Made by a program: the position numbers and the translations under genes. From Deinococcus sp. KNUC1210 (GTDB lineage: Bacteria; Deinococcota; Deinococci; Deinococcales; Deinococcaceae), in contig NZ_CP092191.1 of NCBI RefSeq assembly GCF_022344005.1, positions 127,675 through 191,674 of the forward strand: DNA of 64,000 bases, read 5' to 3'. This document shows, piece by piece, positions 27,737-36,234 of this stretch. The first letter of the stretch is position 1, and each line of letters starts with the position of its first letter. Under the pieces are notes generated by a model. It was not told where the DNA came from. It ran no database searches and was given only the letters and a program-made list of their open reading frames with translations.

Positions 27737-28609
27737 TCAGCTCTTGATGCCGGTGAAGGTCACGCCCTCGACGAAGTAGCGCTGGGTGAAAAAGAACAGG
27801 ACGAACAGCGGAATGGTAAAGATGGTGGCGCAGGCCATCAGCAGCGCCCACTCCTGACCGTTGGCCGACTGGAACTGTTGCAGGCCGAGAGACAGCGTGT
27901 ACTGAGAGGGATCGTTCAGGTACAGCAGCGGTCCCAGAAAATCTTTCCAGGCGTTCAGAAACTGGTTGAGAAAGACCACTGCCAGCGCGGGCTTGATCAG
28001 CGGCAGGACAATCGCCGTGAAGATGCGCCACTCGCTGCATCCGTCGATCCGGGCCGAGTCGCTCAGTTCGTCGGGCAGCGTTCTGATGAACTGGCGCATC
28101 AGGAAGATGAAATAGGCGTTGCCCAGAAACGCCGGAACGATCAGCGGCAACAGCGTGCCGGTCCAGCCGATCGAGCGGAAGATCAGGTAAGTGGGAATCA
28201 TGGTGACCTGATAGGGGAGCAGCATGGTGATGAGCACCACGAAGAACAGCACCTCGCGGCCCGGCCACCTGACCTTCGAGAAGCCGTAGGCCACCATCGC
28301 CCCCGAAAAACAGGCCCCGGTTGCAGAAAGTACCGCGTACAGCAGCGAGTTGCGGACGTAGCTCCAGAAGGGGATCTGCGACAGCGCCCGCTCGAAATTG
28401 CTCCAGATCGCCGGATGCGGCACCATCCCGGGCGGCGACTGGAAGATTTCGGCGTCGCCTTTCAGCGCGGTCACCACCATCCAGTAGAGCGGGAAGGCGA
28501 AGAGTGTGACCGCCAGCGTCACCACGAAGGCCAGTGCGCTGCTCACGATCTTCTGACGGCGGGCCGGTGGCACCTGCACGGTCTGGGGAAGCTGCTCAGC
28601 TACGGTCAT
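27737..28609 (-). CDS. Sugar ABC transporter permease, MalG type (290 aa)
   Basis: CUT1-family inner-membrane permease with about six transmembrane segments. The EAA loop that docks the ATPase is seen as DELSDSARIDGCSEWRIF followed by IVLPLIKPAL. The N-terminal ~20 residues are cytoplasmic (MTVAEQLPQTVQVPPARRQK). It overlaps the end of the MalF-type gene by 14 bases. No ATPase gene is in the cluster, so it probably uses a shared MsmX/MalK-like ATPase. Confidence 0.93.
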   Translation of the reverse strand: MTVAEQLPQTVQVPPARRQKIVSSALAFVVTLAVTLFAFPLYWMVVTALKGDAEIFQSPPGMVPHPAIWSNFERALSQIPFWSYVRNSLLYAVLSATGACFSGAMVAYGFSKVRWPGREVLFFVVLITMLLPYQVTMIPTYLIFRSIGWTGTLLPLIVPAFLGNAYFIFLMRQFIRTLPDELSDSARIDGCSEWRIFTAIVLPLIKPALAVVFLNQFLNAWKDFLGPLLYLNDPSQYTLSLGLQQFQSANGQEWALLMACATIFTIPLFVLFFFTQRYFVEGVTFTGIKS

Positions 28610-29531
28610 AGATCACCCACCGGGCGGAAGTGCGGAACACGATCAGCGTGACGATCAGCACGGCCAGAAACAGCAGCCAGGCCATGGCGGAGGCGTAGCC
28701 CATATGGAAATACCGGAAGCCCTGCTGAAACAGATACAGGGAATAGAACAGCGTGCTGTTGACCGGGCCGCCCTCGCCGCCCGACACGATGAAGGCTTCG
28801 GTGAACACCTGAAACGAGTTGATGATGCCGGTGATACTGATGAAGAGAACCACCGGCGAGATCATCGGCAGGGTCACGTGCACGAACTTGTGCCAGAGAT
28901 TCGCACCGTCGATCTCGGCAGCCTCGTACAGCGGGCGTGGCACGTCCTGGAGGGCCGCCAGCAACAGGAGGACGCTTCCTCCCACGCCCCACTGCGCGAT
29001 GATGATCAGCGAGATCTTCGACCAGTGGGGGTCGCCCAGCCAGGTCGGGCCGACCACTCCGATGCGGGCGAGCAGGGCGTTCAGCAGGCCGACCTGAGGA
29101 TTGAAAATCCACTGCCAGAGCAGCGCGGTCGCCACCGGGGGCACGATCAGCGGCACATACATCAGGGTTCTGAACAGTCGGTTGCCCGGCAGTTTCTGGT
29201 TGTAGAGCAGTGCCAGCGACACCGCCAGCACCACGCCCAGCGGCACGGCGATCACGGTGTAATACAGGGTATTGCCGATAGACGCCATGAATTTGGTGTC
29301 GGACATGAGCTTCTGATAGTTCTCCAGCCCGATCCACCTGGCCGGAGACAGGATGTTGTACGAAGTGAACGAGTAGTACAGCGATGAGAAGAACGGGTAG
29401 AGGGTCAGGGTCAGAAAGCCGATCAACCACGGCGAAACGAACAGCAACCCCAGGCCCAGCGAATTCCAGAACTTCTTCCGCTTCCTGGCCTGTACGCTCA
29501 GCGGCGCGGAGGGACCAACCGTCATCGACAT
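28596..29531 (-). CDS. Sugar ABC transporter permease, MalF type (311 aa)
   Basis: CUT1 permease partner of the MalG-type protein. Start at MSMTVGPSAPLSV chosen for its RBS (GGAGGTACAAG). Membrane segments follow from LGLLFVSPWLIGFLTLTLYP; the EAA loop is PLYEAAEIDGANLWHKF then TLPMISPVVLF. Encoded 166 bases after the binding-protein gene, with a stem-loop in between that may separate expression levels. Confidence 0.93.
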   Translation of the reverse strand: MSMTVGPSAPLSVQARKRKKFWNSLGLGLLFVSPWLIGFLTLTLYPFFSSLYYSFTSYNILSPARWIGLENYQKLMSDTKFMASIGNTLYYTVIAVPLGVVLAVSLALLYNQKLPGNRLFRTLMYVPLIVPPVATALLWQWIFNPQVGLLNALLARIGVVGPTWLGDPHWSKISLIIIAQWGVGGSVLLLLAALQDVPRPLYEAAEIDGANLWHKFVHVTLPMISPVVLFISITGIINSFQVFTEAFIVSGGEGGPVNSTLFYSLYLFQQGFRYFHMGYASAMAWLLFLAVLIVTLIVFRTSARWVIYDRS

Positions 29532-29577
29532 CTTGTACCTCCAATGCACGTCACCCTGCACCCCGGAGTGGGCCTGC

Positions 29578-29608
29578 CCGGCTGAGGGATCAGACTTCGC
29601 TCAGCCGG
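29578..29608 (-). repeat. Intercistronic stem-loop between binding protein and permease genes
   Basis: Perfect 9-bp arms CCGGCTGAG (29578-29586) and CTCAGCCGG (29600-29608) with a 13-base loop and no T run. Its position matches the mRNA-stabilising stem-loops found between malE and malF in other bacteria, which keep the binding protein more abundant than the permeases. Confidence 0.6.
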
Positions 29609-29697
29609 AGAATCCCACCGTTCGACGTTTTCCGTTGATTCCTCGGAATACGTCTACTGCCCACTCCGTTTATCCGGGAGCTGGACGCCAGCCCGTT

Positions 29698-30969
29698 TCA
29701 CTTCGACTGGTCGAGATTCTTCTGGGCGGCAGCCAGTGCGGCTTCCGGCGTCGAGCTGCCCTGCTGCACCGCTTCGAACGCCGTCGTCAGTTCGTTCTGA
29801 AGATTCAGAATCTGCGGCGTGACCGGAGACGTGAAGACGTTTTTGCTGCCAAACAGCTGATTGGCGAGTTTCACGGCTGGCTGGTCGAGTGTCTTCTGAA
29901 GCTTGGATGCCCCGATGATCGGAGAGATGTTGTACACCGCGTCCGCGTGTTTGGCGCTCACCGCGACCTGACTGGTGAAGGCGATGAATTTCATGGCTGC
30001 CAGCGGGTTTTTCGACCCCTTGGGAATCAGCCAGGCGTTGCTGTTGATCCAGGTGGCATTGGGCGTGCCGCCCACCGGGTAGGGAATCGGCACCACACCA
30101 TAGTCGAGGTCCGGCTTGTACCGCTTGAGGTAGTTGCCGTGCCACTGGCCGTTCACCTCCATCGCCACCTTCCCGAGCAGAAACGGATCGGAGGCCGATG
30201 AGCCGGTGGTCGAACCGATGCTGCTGATAAAGCGGGTCAGGTTGGCGGCTCCATACTTCTGGACGTACTTCGCTTCCCACTGCAACGCCTTCAGGGTACC
30301 GCTGTTCGACACGTTTACTTTTCCGCTGGCGTCTACAAGCTTGCCGGTGCCCCCGAAAATGCCTGACCAGACGAGCGGCAGACCCTGTTGCAGCCAGGGA
30401 ATGAACCCCATCCGGCTGACATCGTTGCCGTTTTTCACCGTCAGTTTCTCGGCGGCGGCATCGAGTTCGGCCAGGGTTCTGGGTGGTTGCAGCCCGGCAG
30501 CTTTGAACATCGCCTTGTTGTAGTACAGCATCAGATCACTCGACATCTGCGGGATGCCGTAGGTTTTGCCGCCTACCTTCATGGCGTTCAGCGCAGCCGG
30601 ATTGATGGTGGCTGGTTTCAGGCCCGACCCGGCAAAATATCCGTCCAGCGGTTCGAGCGCCCCCAGGTTTGCCAGCCCCGGAATCACGTCCTGACCCCAG
30701 TACAGCACCGCGTCAGGCACCTGCCCGCTGGTGACGGAGGTCAGGAACTTGCCCTGGGTGGTGCCCTGAATCCCTGACCCGGATACCAGCACGGCGTTGA
30801 CATGAATGTCGCTCTGAGCCGCGTTGAACTCGTTGGCCCGGTCCACCACCGCCTGACCGTCCGGGGGTCCCCACGGATACCACACAGTGATGTTGGTGAC
30901 GGCCTGGGCACTCCCAAGCGTCATGGCAACCGACAGAGCGAGCGAGAATGCATTCTTTCGAATCGGCAT
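29698..30969 (-). CDS. Extracellular sugar-binding protein of ABC importer (423 aa)
   Basis: Start MPIRKNAFSLALSVAMTLGSAQA is a Sec signal peptide with RBS GGGAGGAAAG; the open frame extends 7 codons further but without start signals. The mature part is a family 1 solute-binding protein: ITVWYPWGPPDGQAVVDR at the start, PDAVLYWGQD, YGIPQMSSDLMLYYNKAMF and the late NSNAWLIPKGSKNPLAAMKFI. First gene of the operon with two permeases and beta-mannosidase, so a mannoside or manno-oligosaccharide is the likely ligand (inference). Confidence 0.93.
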   Translation of the reverse strand: MPIRKNAFSLALSVAMTLGSAQAVTNITVWYPWGPPDGQAVVDRANEFNAAQSDIHVNAVLVSGSGIQGTTQGKFLTSVTSGQVPDAVLYWGQDVIPGLANLGALEPLDGYFAGSGLKPATINPAALNAMKVGGKTYGIPQMSSDLMLYYNKAMFKAAGLQPPRTLAELDAAAEKLTVKNGNDVSRMGFIPWLQQGLPLVWSGIFGGTGKLVDASGKVNVSNSGTLKALQWEAKYVQKYGAANLTRFISSIGSTTGSSASDPFLLGKVAMEVNGQWHGNYLKRYKPDLDYGVVPIPYPVGGTPNATWINSNAWLIPKGSKNPLAAMKFIAFTSQVAVSAKHADAVYNISPIIGASKLQKTLDQPAVKLANQLFGSKNVFTSPVTPQILNLQNELTTAFEAVQQGSSTPEAALAAAQKNLDQSK

Positions 30970-31027
30970 ACTTTCCTCCCGAGAAGACACCTGTGTGGCG
31001 CTCCTTCTGTTTTGTAAACTTACCTGT

Positions 31028-31057
31028 ACGTTACGCTGAAAGTTTCAGAAATGTCAA
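31028..31057 (-). promoter_or_regulatory. Promoter of the mannoside operon
   Basis: On the minus strand TTGACA (31052-31057) is followed after 18 bases by TAACGT (31028-31033). The -10 part lies in GTAACGTAC, similar to the TTACGTAA core found in front of the divergent LacI gene; a third similar stretch GTAAGTTTAC follows. These may be LacI operators, but they are imperfect. Confidence 0.45.
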
Positions 31058-31176
31058 GCTGATCACCGAGCTGGCGGCAGGATATTCGGTGAAAGATCGC
31101 TGTATGGGGCCAGGAATAGCACTTGTCGGACGAGACAACCTGGAAGGGTGACAATTCGGGCCGAAGCGCTTGATTC

Positions 31177-31205
31177 TTGTTTACGTAACAAATACCATCT
31201 ATACT
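31177..31205 (+). promoter_or_regulatory. lacI-type gene promoter with TTACGTAA operator
   Basis: TTGTTT (31177-31182), 17 bases, TATACT (31200-31205) is a good -35/-10 pair. The -35 box is embedded in TTGTTTACGTAACAA (perfect core TTACGTAA at 31181-31188 with TTGT/ACAA flanks), which looks like a LacI-family operator. This would give autorepression and control of the divergent importer operon. Confidence 0.6.
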
Positions 31206-31227
31206 TGGAGATGAGAGGGGGCAACCG

Positions 31228-32223
31228 ATGACAGGCAGTCCGACAGTCAGAGACGTGGCGAAGCAGGCAGGCGTATCGGTCGCGACGGTTTCGCGCTCCC
31301 TGAACAACCAGCCGGGAATTTCACAGGACACGCGGCAGCGGGTCTTCAATGCCGCCAGCCAACTGGGCTACGACCTGGGCAACCTGCGGCAGAGCCGGAT
31401 GAAGCGGGTGATGTTTCTTTACCGCCGCCAGGCACAGACGGTCAGCGGCAATCCCTTCTACTCCCACGTTCTGCACGGCGTGGAAGACGCCTGCCGGGCC
31501 GAGAATCTGGGGCTGTCGTTCAGCACAGTTTCCTCGGGCGATCCGCTGCCGGAACTGATCGCCAGACAGGAGGCCGAAGGACTGGTGTGTGCAGGCTATT
31601 TCGAACCCGAACAGCTTCGGCAGATTCAGGGCCTCGGCCTGCCAACGGTGCTGGTCGATCACTGGTTTCCCACTCTTCCGTCGGTCAACAGCGACAACTT
31701 CGGGGGAGCCTACCTGCTGACCGAATACCTGATCAAACAGGGCTTCAGGCGGATCGCCTTCATCAGTGGTCCACAGCAGCATTACAGCATCGCGCAGCGG
31801 CTTCAGGGCTATCGGCACGCGCTGCTGGCATACGGGCGCAGTCCCGAATCGGCGCTGGAGGTGTCGCGTTCGCCACTCGACGACGAGGAGGGGACCGACA
31901 GTGCCGTGCGTCAGCTTCTCGCGCTGCCAGAGCGCCCCGACGCCATCGTGGCCTACAACGACGCCACCGCCCTGCGCACCCTGCGAATCTGTCAGGTACT
32001 CGGGCTCTCGGTGCCCCACGACATGGCCGTGGTCGGCTTCGATGATCTGGCGAGCGCGTCCGTGTCGTTTCCGCCGCTCACCACCATCCGGGTCGACAAA
32101 GAACAGCTGGGAGTTCGCGGCGTCGAGTTCCTGCTCAACCGTTCCGGCGAGACCACCCAGCTGATTCTGCCGGTCTCGCTGATCGTCAGAGAAAGCGCTC
32201 TGCGTACCGCATCGTCTGATTGA
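31228..32223 (+). CDS. LacI family transcriptional regulator of mannoside operon (331 aa)
   Basis: N-terminal LacI helix-turn-helix TVRDVAKQAGVSVATVSRSLNN (about 6-27) with hinge, then a periplasmic-binding-protein-like ligand domain (GLVCAGYFEP, NFGGAYLLTEYLI, FISGP, VVGFDDLASA). RBS GAGGGGG precedes the ATG. It is divergent from the sugar-binding protein operon across 258 bases that contain TTACGTAA-like sites, so it is the probable local repressor; the inducer should be a mannoside or its breakdown product. Confidence 0.93.
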   Translation: MTGSPTVRDVAKQAGVSVATVSRSLNNQPGISQDTRQRVFNAASQLGYDLGNLRQSRMKRVMFLYRRQAQTVSGNPFYSHVLHGVEDACRAENLGLSFSTVSSGDPLPELIARQEAEGLVCAGYFEPEQLRQIQGLGLPTVLVDHWFPTLPSVNSDNFGGAYLLTEYLIKQGFRRIAFISGPQQHYSIAQRLQGYRHALLAYGRSPESALEVSRSPLDDEEGTDSAVRQLLALPERPDAIVAYNDATALRTLRICQVLGLSVPHDMAVVGFDDLASASVSFPPLTTIRVDKEQLGVRGVEFLLNRSGETTQLILPVSLIVRESALRTASSD

Positions 32224-32549
32224 GAGTGGTTCTGAGTCTCTATCAGATGATGCGTACGTAAGCTAAGCGCTGTTCTCCCTATGCGCGGTCGAGGTCCCGG
32301 CGCGTCTCGACGTTCAAAATCCGCAGAGCTGTGCATGACCTTCCTCTTCGTCCAGGGCTGGATACGGCGAGCGGTACGGGCACCAGGAGATGGCGGCGCG
32401 TCAGACCGTTGGGGGCCTGCCGATCACCGTCAGATCAACCAGATATCTTGACCTGGGAGTGAACTCGGGGATGAGTCCTCTCGGCGCGGTCCGGGCAGCT
32501 TTCCCAGCGGTTCTGGACAGCCCCTGTATTTTCCCTGTTCGGGCCGCTG
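32224..32549. other. Intergenic region between convergent genes
   Basis: No supported gene. A TACGTA-containing stretch (GCGTACGTAAGC near 32253) resembles the upstream LacI core but stands between gene ends. No clear terminator hairpin was found. Confidence 0.45.
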
Positions 32550-33785
32550 TCACTGACTCAGTGTCCACCGTCCTTCACGCAGGATAGGAACCGGCTGGCC
32601 CTCTGCTCTCAGGGCTGTGACCTGAAGCTGTGGAGAGCCGACCATAAAGTCCAGATGGACCTGACTGTGGTTGCCGCCTGCCGCTTGAAATTCCTTCAAG
32701 CCGAGTTCCGCGCCGCCGGCGAGTGTGACCGGATAGGCGCGGCCCAGCGCCAGATGACACGAGGCGTTTTCGTCGATCAGGGTGCTGTAGAACGTGCGGT
32801 GTTCGCTGGAAACCAGGCTGCCCTCGCTGACCAGGGCCACCTCACCCAGATGGGCCGCGCCTTCGTCCGTCTCCAGCAGTTGCCGCAGGGTCACTTCCCC
32901 GACAGGACAACGCAGTTCCGTGACCCGGCCTCCTTCGAAGGTCAACTCCAGGTGCTCGATCAACTGCCCGTGGATAACGAGCGGACGGGTCATGCGGACC
33001 CGACCTTCGGCAGCGAGGCGGTGTGGCAGCGTGGAGATTTCCTCGGTGGGCATGTTGGGAATGCCGTACAGTCCAAACGTGCTGGGGACCAGCGGTCCGA
33101 ACCACCGGTGGCCTTCAGGGAGCCCGATCTGCAGATCAGTGCCAGGACCCTCGAAGTGCAGTGCGCGAATATGCAGGGCGTCCAGAGCCGCGCAGCGTTG
33201 CATCAGCCGGGCCGCGTGAATTTGCCAGGCCTGGGCCGGGTCGGGTGCGTCCAGTCGCAGGAGCCGCGCGAGCACCTGCCACAGCCAGTCCAGCGCTTCC
33301 TGCGGCGGCAGGTCGGGGCGGAGCAGTTCGGCCCAGGCGGGCGTCGCCACCGCCATCACCGACCAATTGAACTGCACCCTTGAGCGCCGCATTCCGTAGG
33401 ACTCCAACGCGGCGTTCCGGGCAGCGGCAGCCAGGCCGACCCGCTCGCCGGTCACGCTTCCCACCGATTGCGGTTGAGGCGCGTGCAGGCTCAGAATCGG
33501 CTGGCCCGCTTCTGCGTGGGCATTGAGGGCCTGTGCGGTCCATGCGGGAAAGATTTTCAGGCGCTCCAGCGCAGCAAACTGCACTTTCAGACTGCTCGCC
33601 TGGGCATCTTCGTACAGGATGTCCACGTCGGCGGCCCCCACCTGGTAGGCGGCCTGCGCGATGGCCTGAGCCACAGTAGACGCTTCGGGTGGACTGACGA
33701 TCAGCAGGTGTTGACCGGGCAGAACCGGCACGGCGACCCGCACCGCCAACTCTGCGTAACGGCGGTAAAAAGCTTGATCTGGCAT
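32550..33785 (-). CDS. M29 family aminopeptidase (411 aa)
   Basis: Two-metal aminopeptidase of the AmpS/AmpT type, removing N-terminal residues from peptides in the cytoplasm. Family motifs: PNMPTEEISTLP (metal-ligand Glu pair), IEHLELTFEGGRV, GEVALVSEGSL, LIDENASCHLALGRAY and NHSQVHLDFMVGSP. RBS AAAGGAAG. It lies 15 bases after the XRE-cupin gene and closes the left arm of the peptide regulon, suggesting it finishes degradation of imported peptides. Confidence 0.92.
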   Translation of the reverse strand: MPDQAFYRRYAELAVRVAVPVLPGQHLLIVSPPEASTVAQAIAQAAYQVGAADVDILYEDAQASSLKVQFAALERLKIFPAWTAQALNAHAEAGQPILSLHAPQPQSVGSVTGERVGLAAAARNAALESYGMRRSRVQFNWSVMAVATPAWAELLRPDLPPQEALDWLWQVLARLLRLDAPDPAQAWQIHAARLMQRCAALDALHIRALHFEGPGTDLQIGLPEGHRWFGPLVPSTFGLYGIPNMPTEEISTLPHRLAAEGRVRMTRPLVIHGQLIEHLELTFEGGRVTELRCPVGEVTLRQLLETDEGAAHLGEVALVSEGSLVSSEHRTFYSTLIDENASCHLALGRAYPVTLAGGAELGLKEFQAAGGNHSQVHLDFMVGSPQLQVTALRAEGQPVPILREGRWTLSQ

Positions 33786-33800
33786 GGAACTTCCTTTCGG

Positions 33801-34409
33801 CTACACCAGGCGCGGCGGCGTGCTGATCGTCAGAATGCGGGCAGTGTCTTTGCCCGGATTGCTCAGGCGATGTGGCAGGGCACTGGGGTAATACGCGCTG
33901 TCGCCGGAGCGCAGGGTACGGGTAGGGGCTTCGTTGACGGTGAGCTGAAGTTCGCCTTCCAGGACATACACGAATTCTTCGCCAGCGTGTCCGGTGTCGT
34001 TGCGGTGTTCGGTCGCCGGTTCAAGGGTCAGCAGGACCGGCTGAATTTTTTGCAGCAGATTGTTGAACAGGATCTGGACCTGAATGCCGTGACTGAGTTC
34101 CACCGTGCGCGGAGCCTCGCCGTGCCGCACGATCTTGAGGGAGTCGGCGCGGCGGTCGTCCGGCAAAAAATCGGCGGCGCTCAGATGAAAGGCGGCGGCT
34201 ACCCGCTGCAGCAGCGTGGCCGAAACGTCGGTCTGGCCGCGTTCGAGCATGCTCAGAAAGCTGCGCGAGCAGTGTGCGGCGTCTGCGAGGTCCTGCAGGG
34301 TCATCCCGCGAGCCTGCCGCAGCGCCCGCAGACGTTCGCCCAGATACAGGCGTTCGGGATGCAGACGCTCAGGCAACTCTTTATTGTTCACGCGGGTTGA
34401 AGGTGTCAC
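33801..34409 (-). CDS. XRE-cupin transcriptional regulator (202 aa)
   Basis: GTG start with AGGAG nine bases upstream; it overlaps the DppC-type gene by 29 bases. Residues about 20-85 are an XRE helix-turn-helix (LGERLRALRQARGMTLQDLA then HCSRSFLSMLERGQTDVS). Residues about 115-195 are a cupin (TGHAGEEFVYVLEGELQL, SGDSAYYPSALPHRL). Such regulators sense small amino-acid-like ligands through the cupin. Being inside the regulon, it is the best candidate for binding the ATTGAAC-TTT-GTTCAAT site between the divergent M24 genes. Confidence 0.93.
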   Translation of the reverse strand: MTPSTRVNNKELPERLHPERLYLGERLRALRQARGMTLQDLADAAHCSRSFLSMLERGQTDVSATLLQRVAAAFHLSAADFLPDDRRADSLKIVRHGEAPRTVELSHGIQVQILFNNLLQKIQPVLLTLEPATEHRNDTGHAGEEFVYVLEGELQLTVNEAPTRTLRSGDSAYYPSALPHRLSNPGKDTARILTISTPPRLV

Positions 34410-35268
34410 GCAGTCCGTCTCCTAGAAAATTGATCGCCAGCACCGTCACCAGGATTGCCGCGCCCGACGGCAACCACAGCCACGGCTGAGATTGTAATAC
34501 TGTAATGGTTCGGGCGTCCGAGAGCATGTTGCCCCACGACGCTACGGGTTGCTGTACGCCAAGGCCCAGAAACGACAACGCGCTCTCGGTCAGGATCGCC
34601 TCGGCCACGCCCAGGGTGGTCTGCACGATGATCGGTGCGGCGGCATTGGGCAGGATGTGGCGAAACATCAGGCGCGGGTCGCGGGCCCCCAGCGCTCTCG
34701 CGGCATCGACATATTCCAGATTTCGCAGCTTGAGCGTCTCGCCGCGCATCAGACGAAAGGTCGGCACCCAGCTCAGCAGGCCGATCACCGTCACGGTCGT
34801 CAGCAGGCTGGGCGGAACGAAGCTGGAAACGGTCAGAATCAGAAACAGGCTGGGAAACGCTGCCACGGCGTCGGTAAAACGGGACAGCAGCGTATCGGTC
34901 CAGCCGCCCCGGAACCCCGCGACCACGCCCAGCACCACACCGATGATCAGTGCCAGCAGCGCCGCGCTGATTCCGATGGTCAGCGAGACCCGCGTGCCGA
35001 AGATCAGGCGCGAGAGGACGTCGCGTCCCAGCGTGTCGGTGCCGAGCCAGAATTCTCGGCTGGGCGGGCTGGCGAACTCGATGTTGCCGCTGGGACCGGT
35101 CGCCAGATTGTAGGGATCGTAGGGAGCCAGCAGCGGCGCGAAGATTCCCACCAGAATCAGCAGCGTCAGGACCACCACACTGATTAGGGCCAGTCGGTGC
35201 CGGGTGAAGCGCCCCAGACTGCGGCTTCCGACGGAGCGGGTGCGCGGCAGTACGGGTGCGGCACTCAT
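34381..35268 (-). CDS. Peptide/nickel ABC permease, DppC/OppC type (295 aa)
   Basis: Membrane permease of a peptide-class importer. N-terminal OppC_N segment (RHRLALISVVVLTLLILVGI, then FWLGTDTLGRDVLSRLIFGTR) and the EAA-type loop YVDAARALGARDPRLMFRHILPN. About six membrane segments. Its ATG overlaps the end of the DppB-type gene (ATGA). No DppD/F ATPase genes are in the cluster, so ATPases must come from elsewhere. Confidence 0.94.
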   Translation of the reverse strand: MSAAPVLPRTRSVGSRSLGRFTRHRLALISVVVLTLLILVGIFAPLLAPYDPYNLATGPSGNIEFASPPSREFWLGTDTLGRDVLSRLIFGTRVSLTIGISAALLALIIGVVLGVVAGFRGGWTDTLLSRFTDAVAAFPSLFLILTVSSFVPPSLLTTVTVIGLLSWVPTFRLMRGETLKLRNLEYVDAARALGARDPRLMFRHILPNAAAPIIVQTTLGVAEAILTESALSFLGLGVQQPVASWGNMLSDARTITVLQSQPWLWLPSGAAILVTVLAINFLGDGLRDTFNPREQ

Positions 35269-36230
35269 GATTCCAGCCTCACACGCGGGTCGATCAGCCC
35301 GTACAGCACGTCGGCGACCAGACTGCCGACAATCACCAGCACGGCTGTGATGGTGTTGATCGCCATAGACACCGGATAATCGCGGGCGAACACCGAATCC
35401 ACCAGTAGGCGACCCATTCCCGGCCAGGCGAAGATGGTCTCGGTGATGACCGATCCCGCAAAGAAGGCGGGCAGCGAGAGGCCCAGCAGCGTCACCACCG
35501 GGATCAGGCCATTTCGGAGGGCGTGCTTGAACAGAATGGCGACTTCGCCCACGCCTTTACTCCGGGCCGTGCGAACGTAATCCTGTCGGAGCGCTTCGCT
35601 GACCGAGCTGCGAACATGCCGCAGGATGCCCGCGATGCCGGTCAGGGTCAGCACACAGACCGGAAGCACCATATGCCACAACCGGTCGAACAGTAGCGCC
35701 CACCCCTGATGGTCGGCGCTGTAGCTCTCGAAGCCGGACGTGGGAAACCAGCCCAGCTGCACCGAGAACAGATAGATCAGACTGAGGCCAAAAAAGAAAC
35801 TGGGGATGCTGATGCCCGCGAACACCAGCATGGTGCTCAGATAATCGATGATGGAATAGGGTCTGGCGGCGCTGTAGATTCCGATTCCGAGCGCGATCAC
35901 CACGATCAGCACGAACGAGGTCATGGTCAGGAGGAGCGTCGGCCCCGCCCGCTGTTTGAGCAGGGCCGTGACGCTCTGACCGTTTCTGACCGAGTAGCCG
36001 AAGTTCCCCTTCGCGAGATTGGAAACCCAGCTCAGATACTGCAGCGGTACGGGTTTGTCGATTCCGAGTGCTGCCTCGGCGCGGGTGATCTCCTGCGGGC
36101 TCATCCTCGGATTGATAAAGGTCTGCATCGCGTTGCCGGGGGCCAAGTTCATCACCGCGAAGCTGATAAACGACACGATGATCAGCAGCACGACGCCTTG
36201 CAGTCCCCGCTTGGCGATGAAAGGCAGCAT
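35265..36230 (-). CDS. Peptide/nickel ABC permease, DppB/OppB type (321 aa)
   Basis: Partner permease. Typical N-terminus (GLQGVVLLIIVSFISFAVMN) followed by PGNAMQTF, a large loop, LGIYSAARPYSIIDYLSTML and the ATPase-docking loop RQDYVRTARSKGVGEVAILFKHALRN. Normal length. Only 4 bases separate it from the upstream binding-protein gene stop. Confidence 0.94.
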   Translation of the reverse strand: MLPFIAKRGLQGVVLLIIVSFISFAVMNLAPGNAMQTFINPRMSPQEITRAEAALGIDKPVPLQYLSWVSNLAKGNFGYSVRNGQSVTALLKQRAGPTLLLTMTSFVLIVVIALGIGIYSAARPYSIIDYLSTMLVFAGISIPSFFFGLSLIYLFSVQLGWFPTSGFESYSADHQGWALLFDRLWHMVLPVCVLTLTGIAGILRHVRSSVSEALRQDYVRTARSKGVGEVAILFKHALRNGLIPVVTLLGLSLPAFFAGSVITETIFAWPGMGRLLVDSVFARDYPVSMAINTITAVLVIVGSLVADVLYGLIDPRVRLES

Positions 36231-36234
36231 CGGC

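Noticed and set aside
25747..27747. Long open frame (666 codons) opposite the beta-mannosidase
   Set aside because: Shadow of the GH2 gene's codon bias; the minus strand carries unmistakable GH2 motifs.
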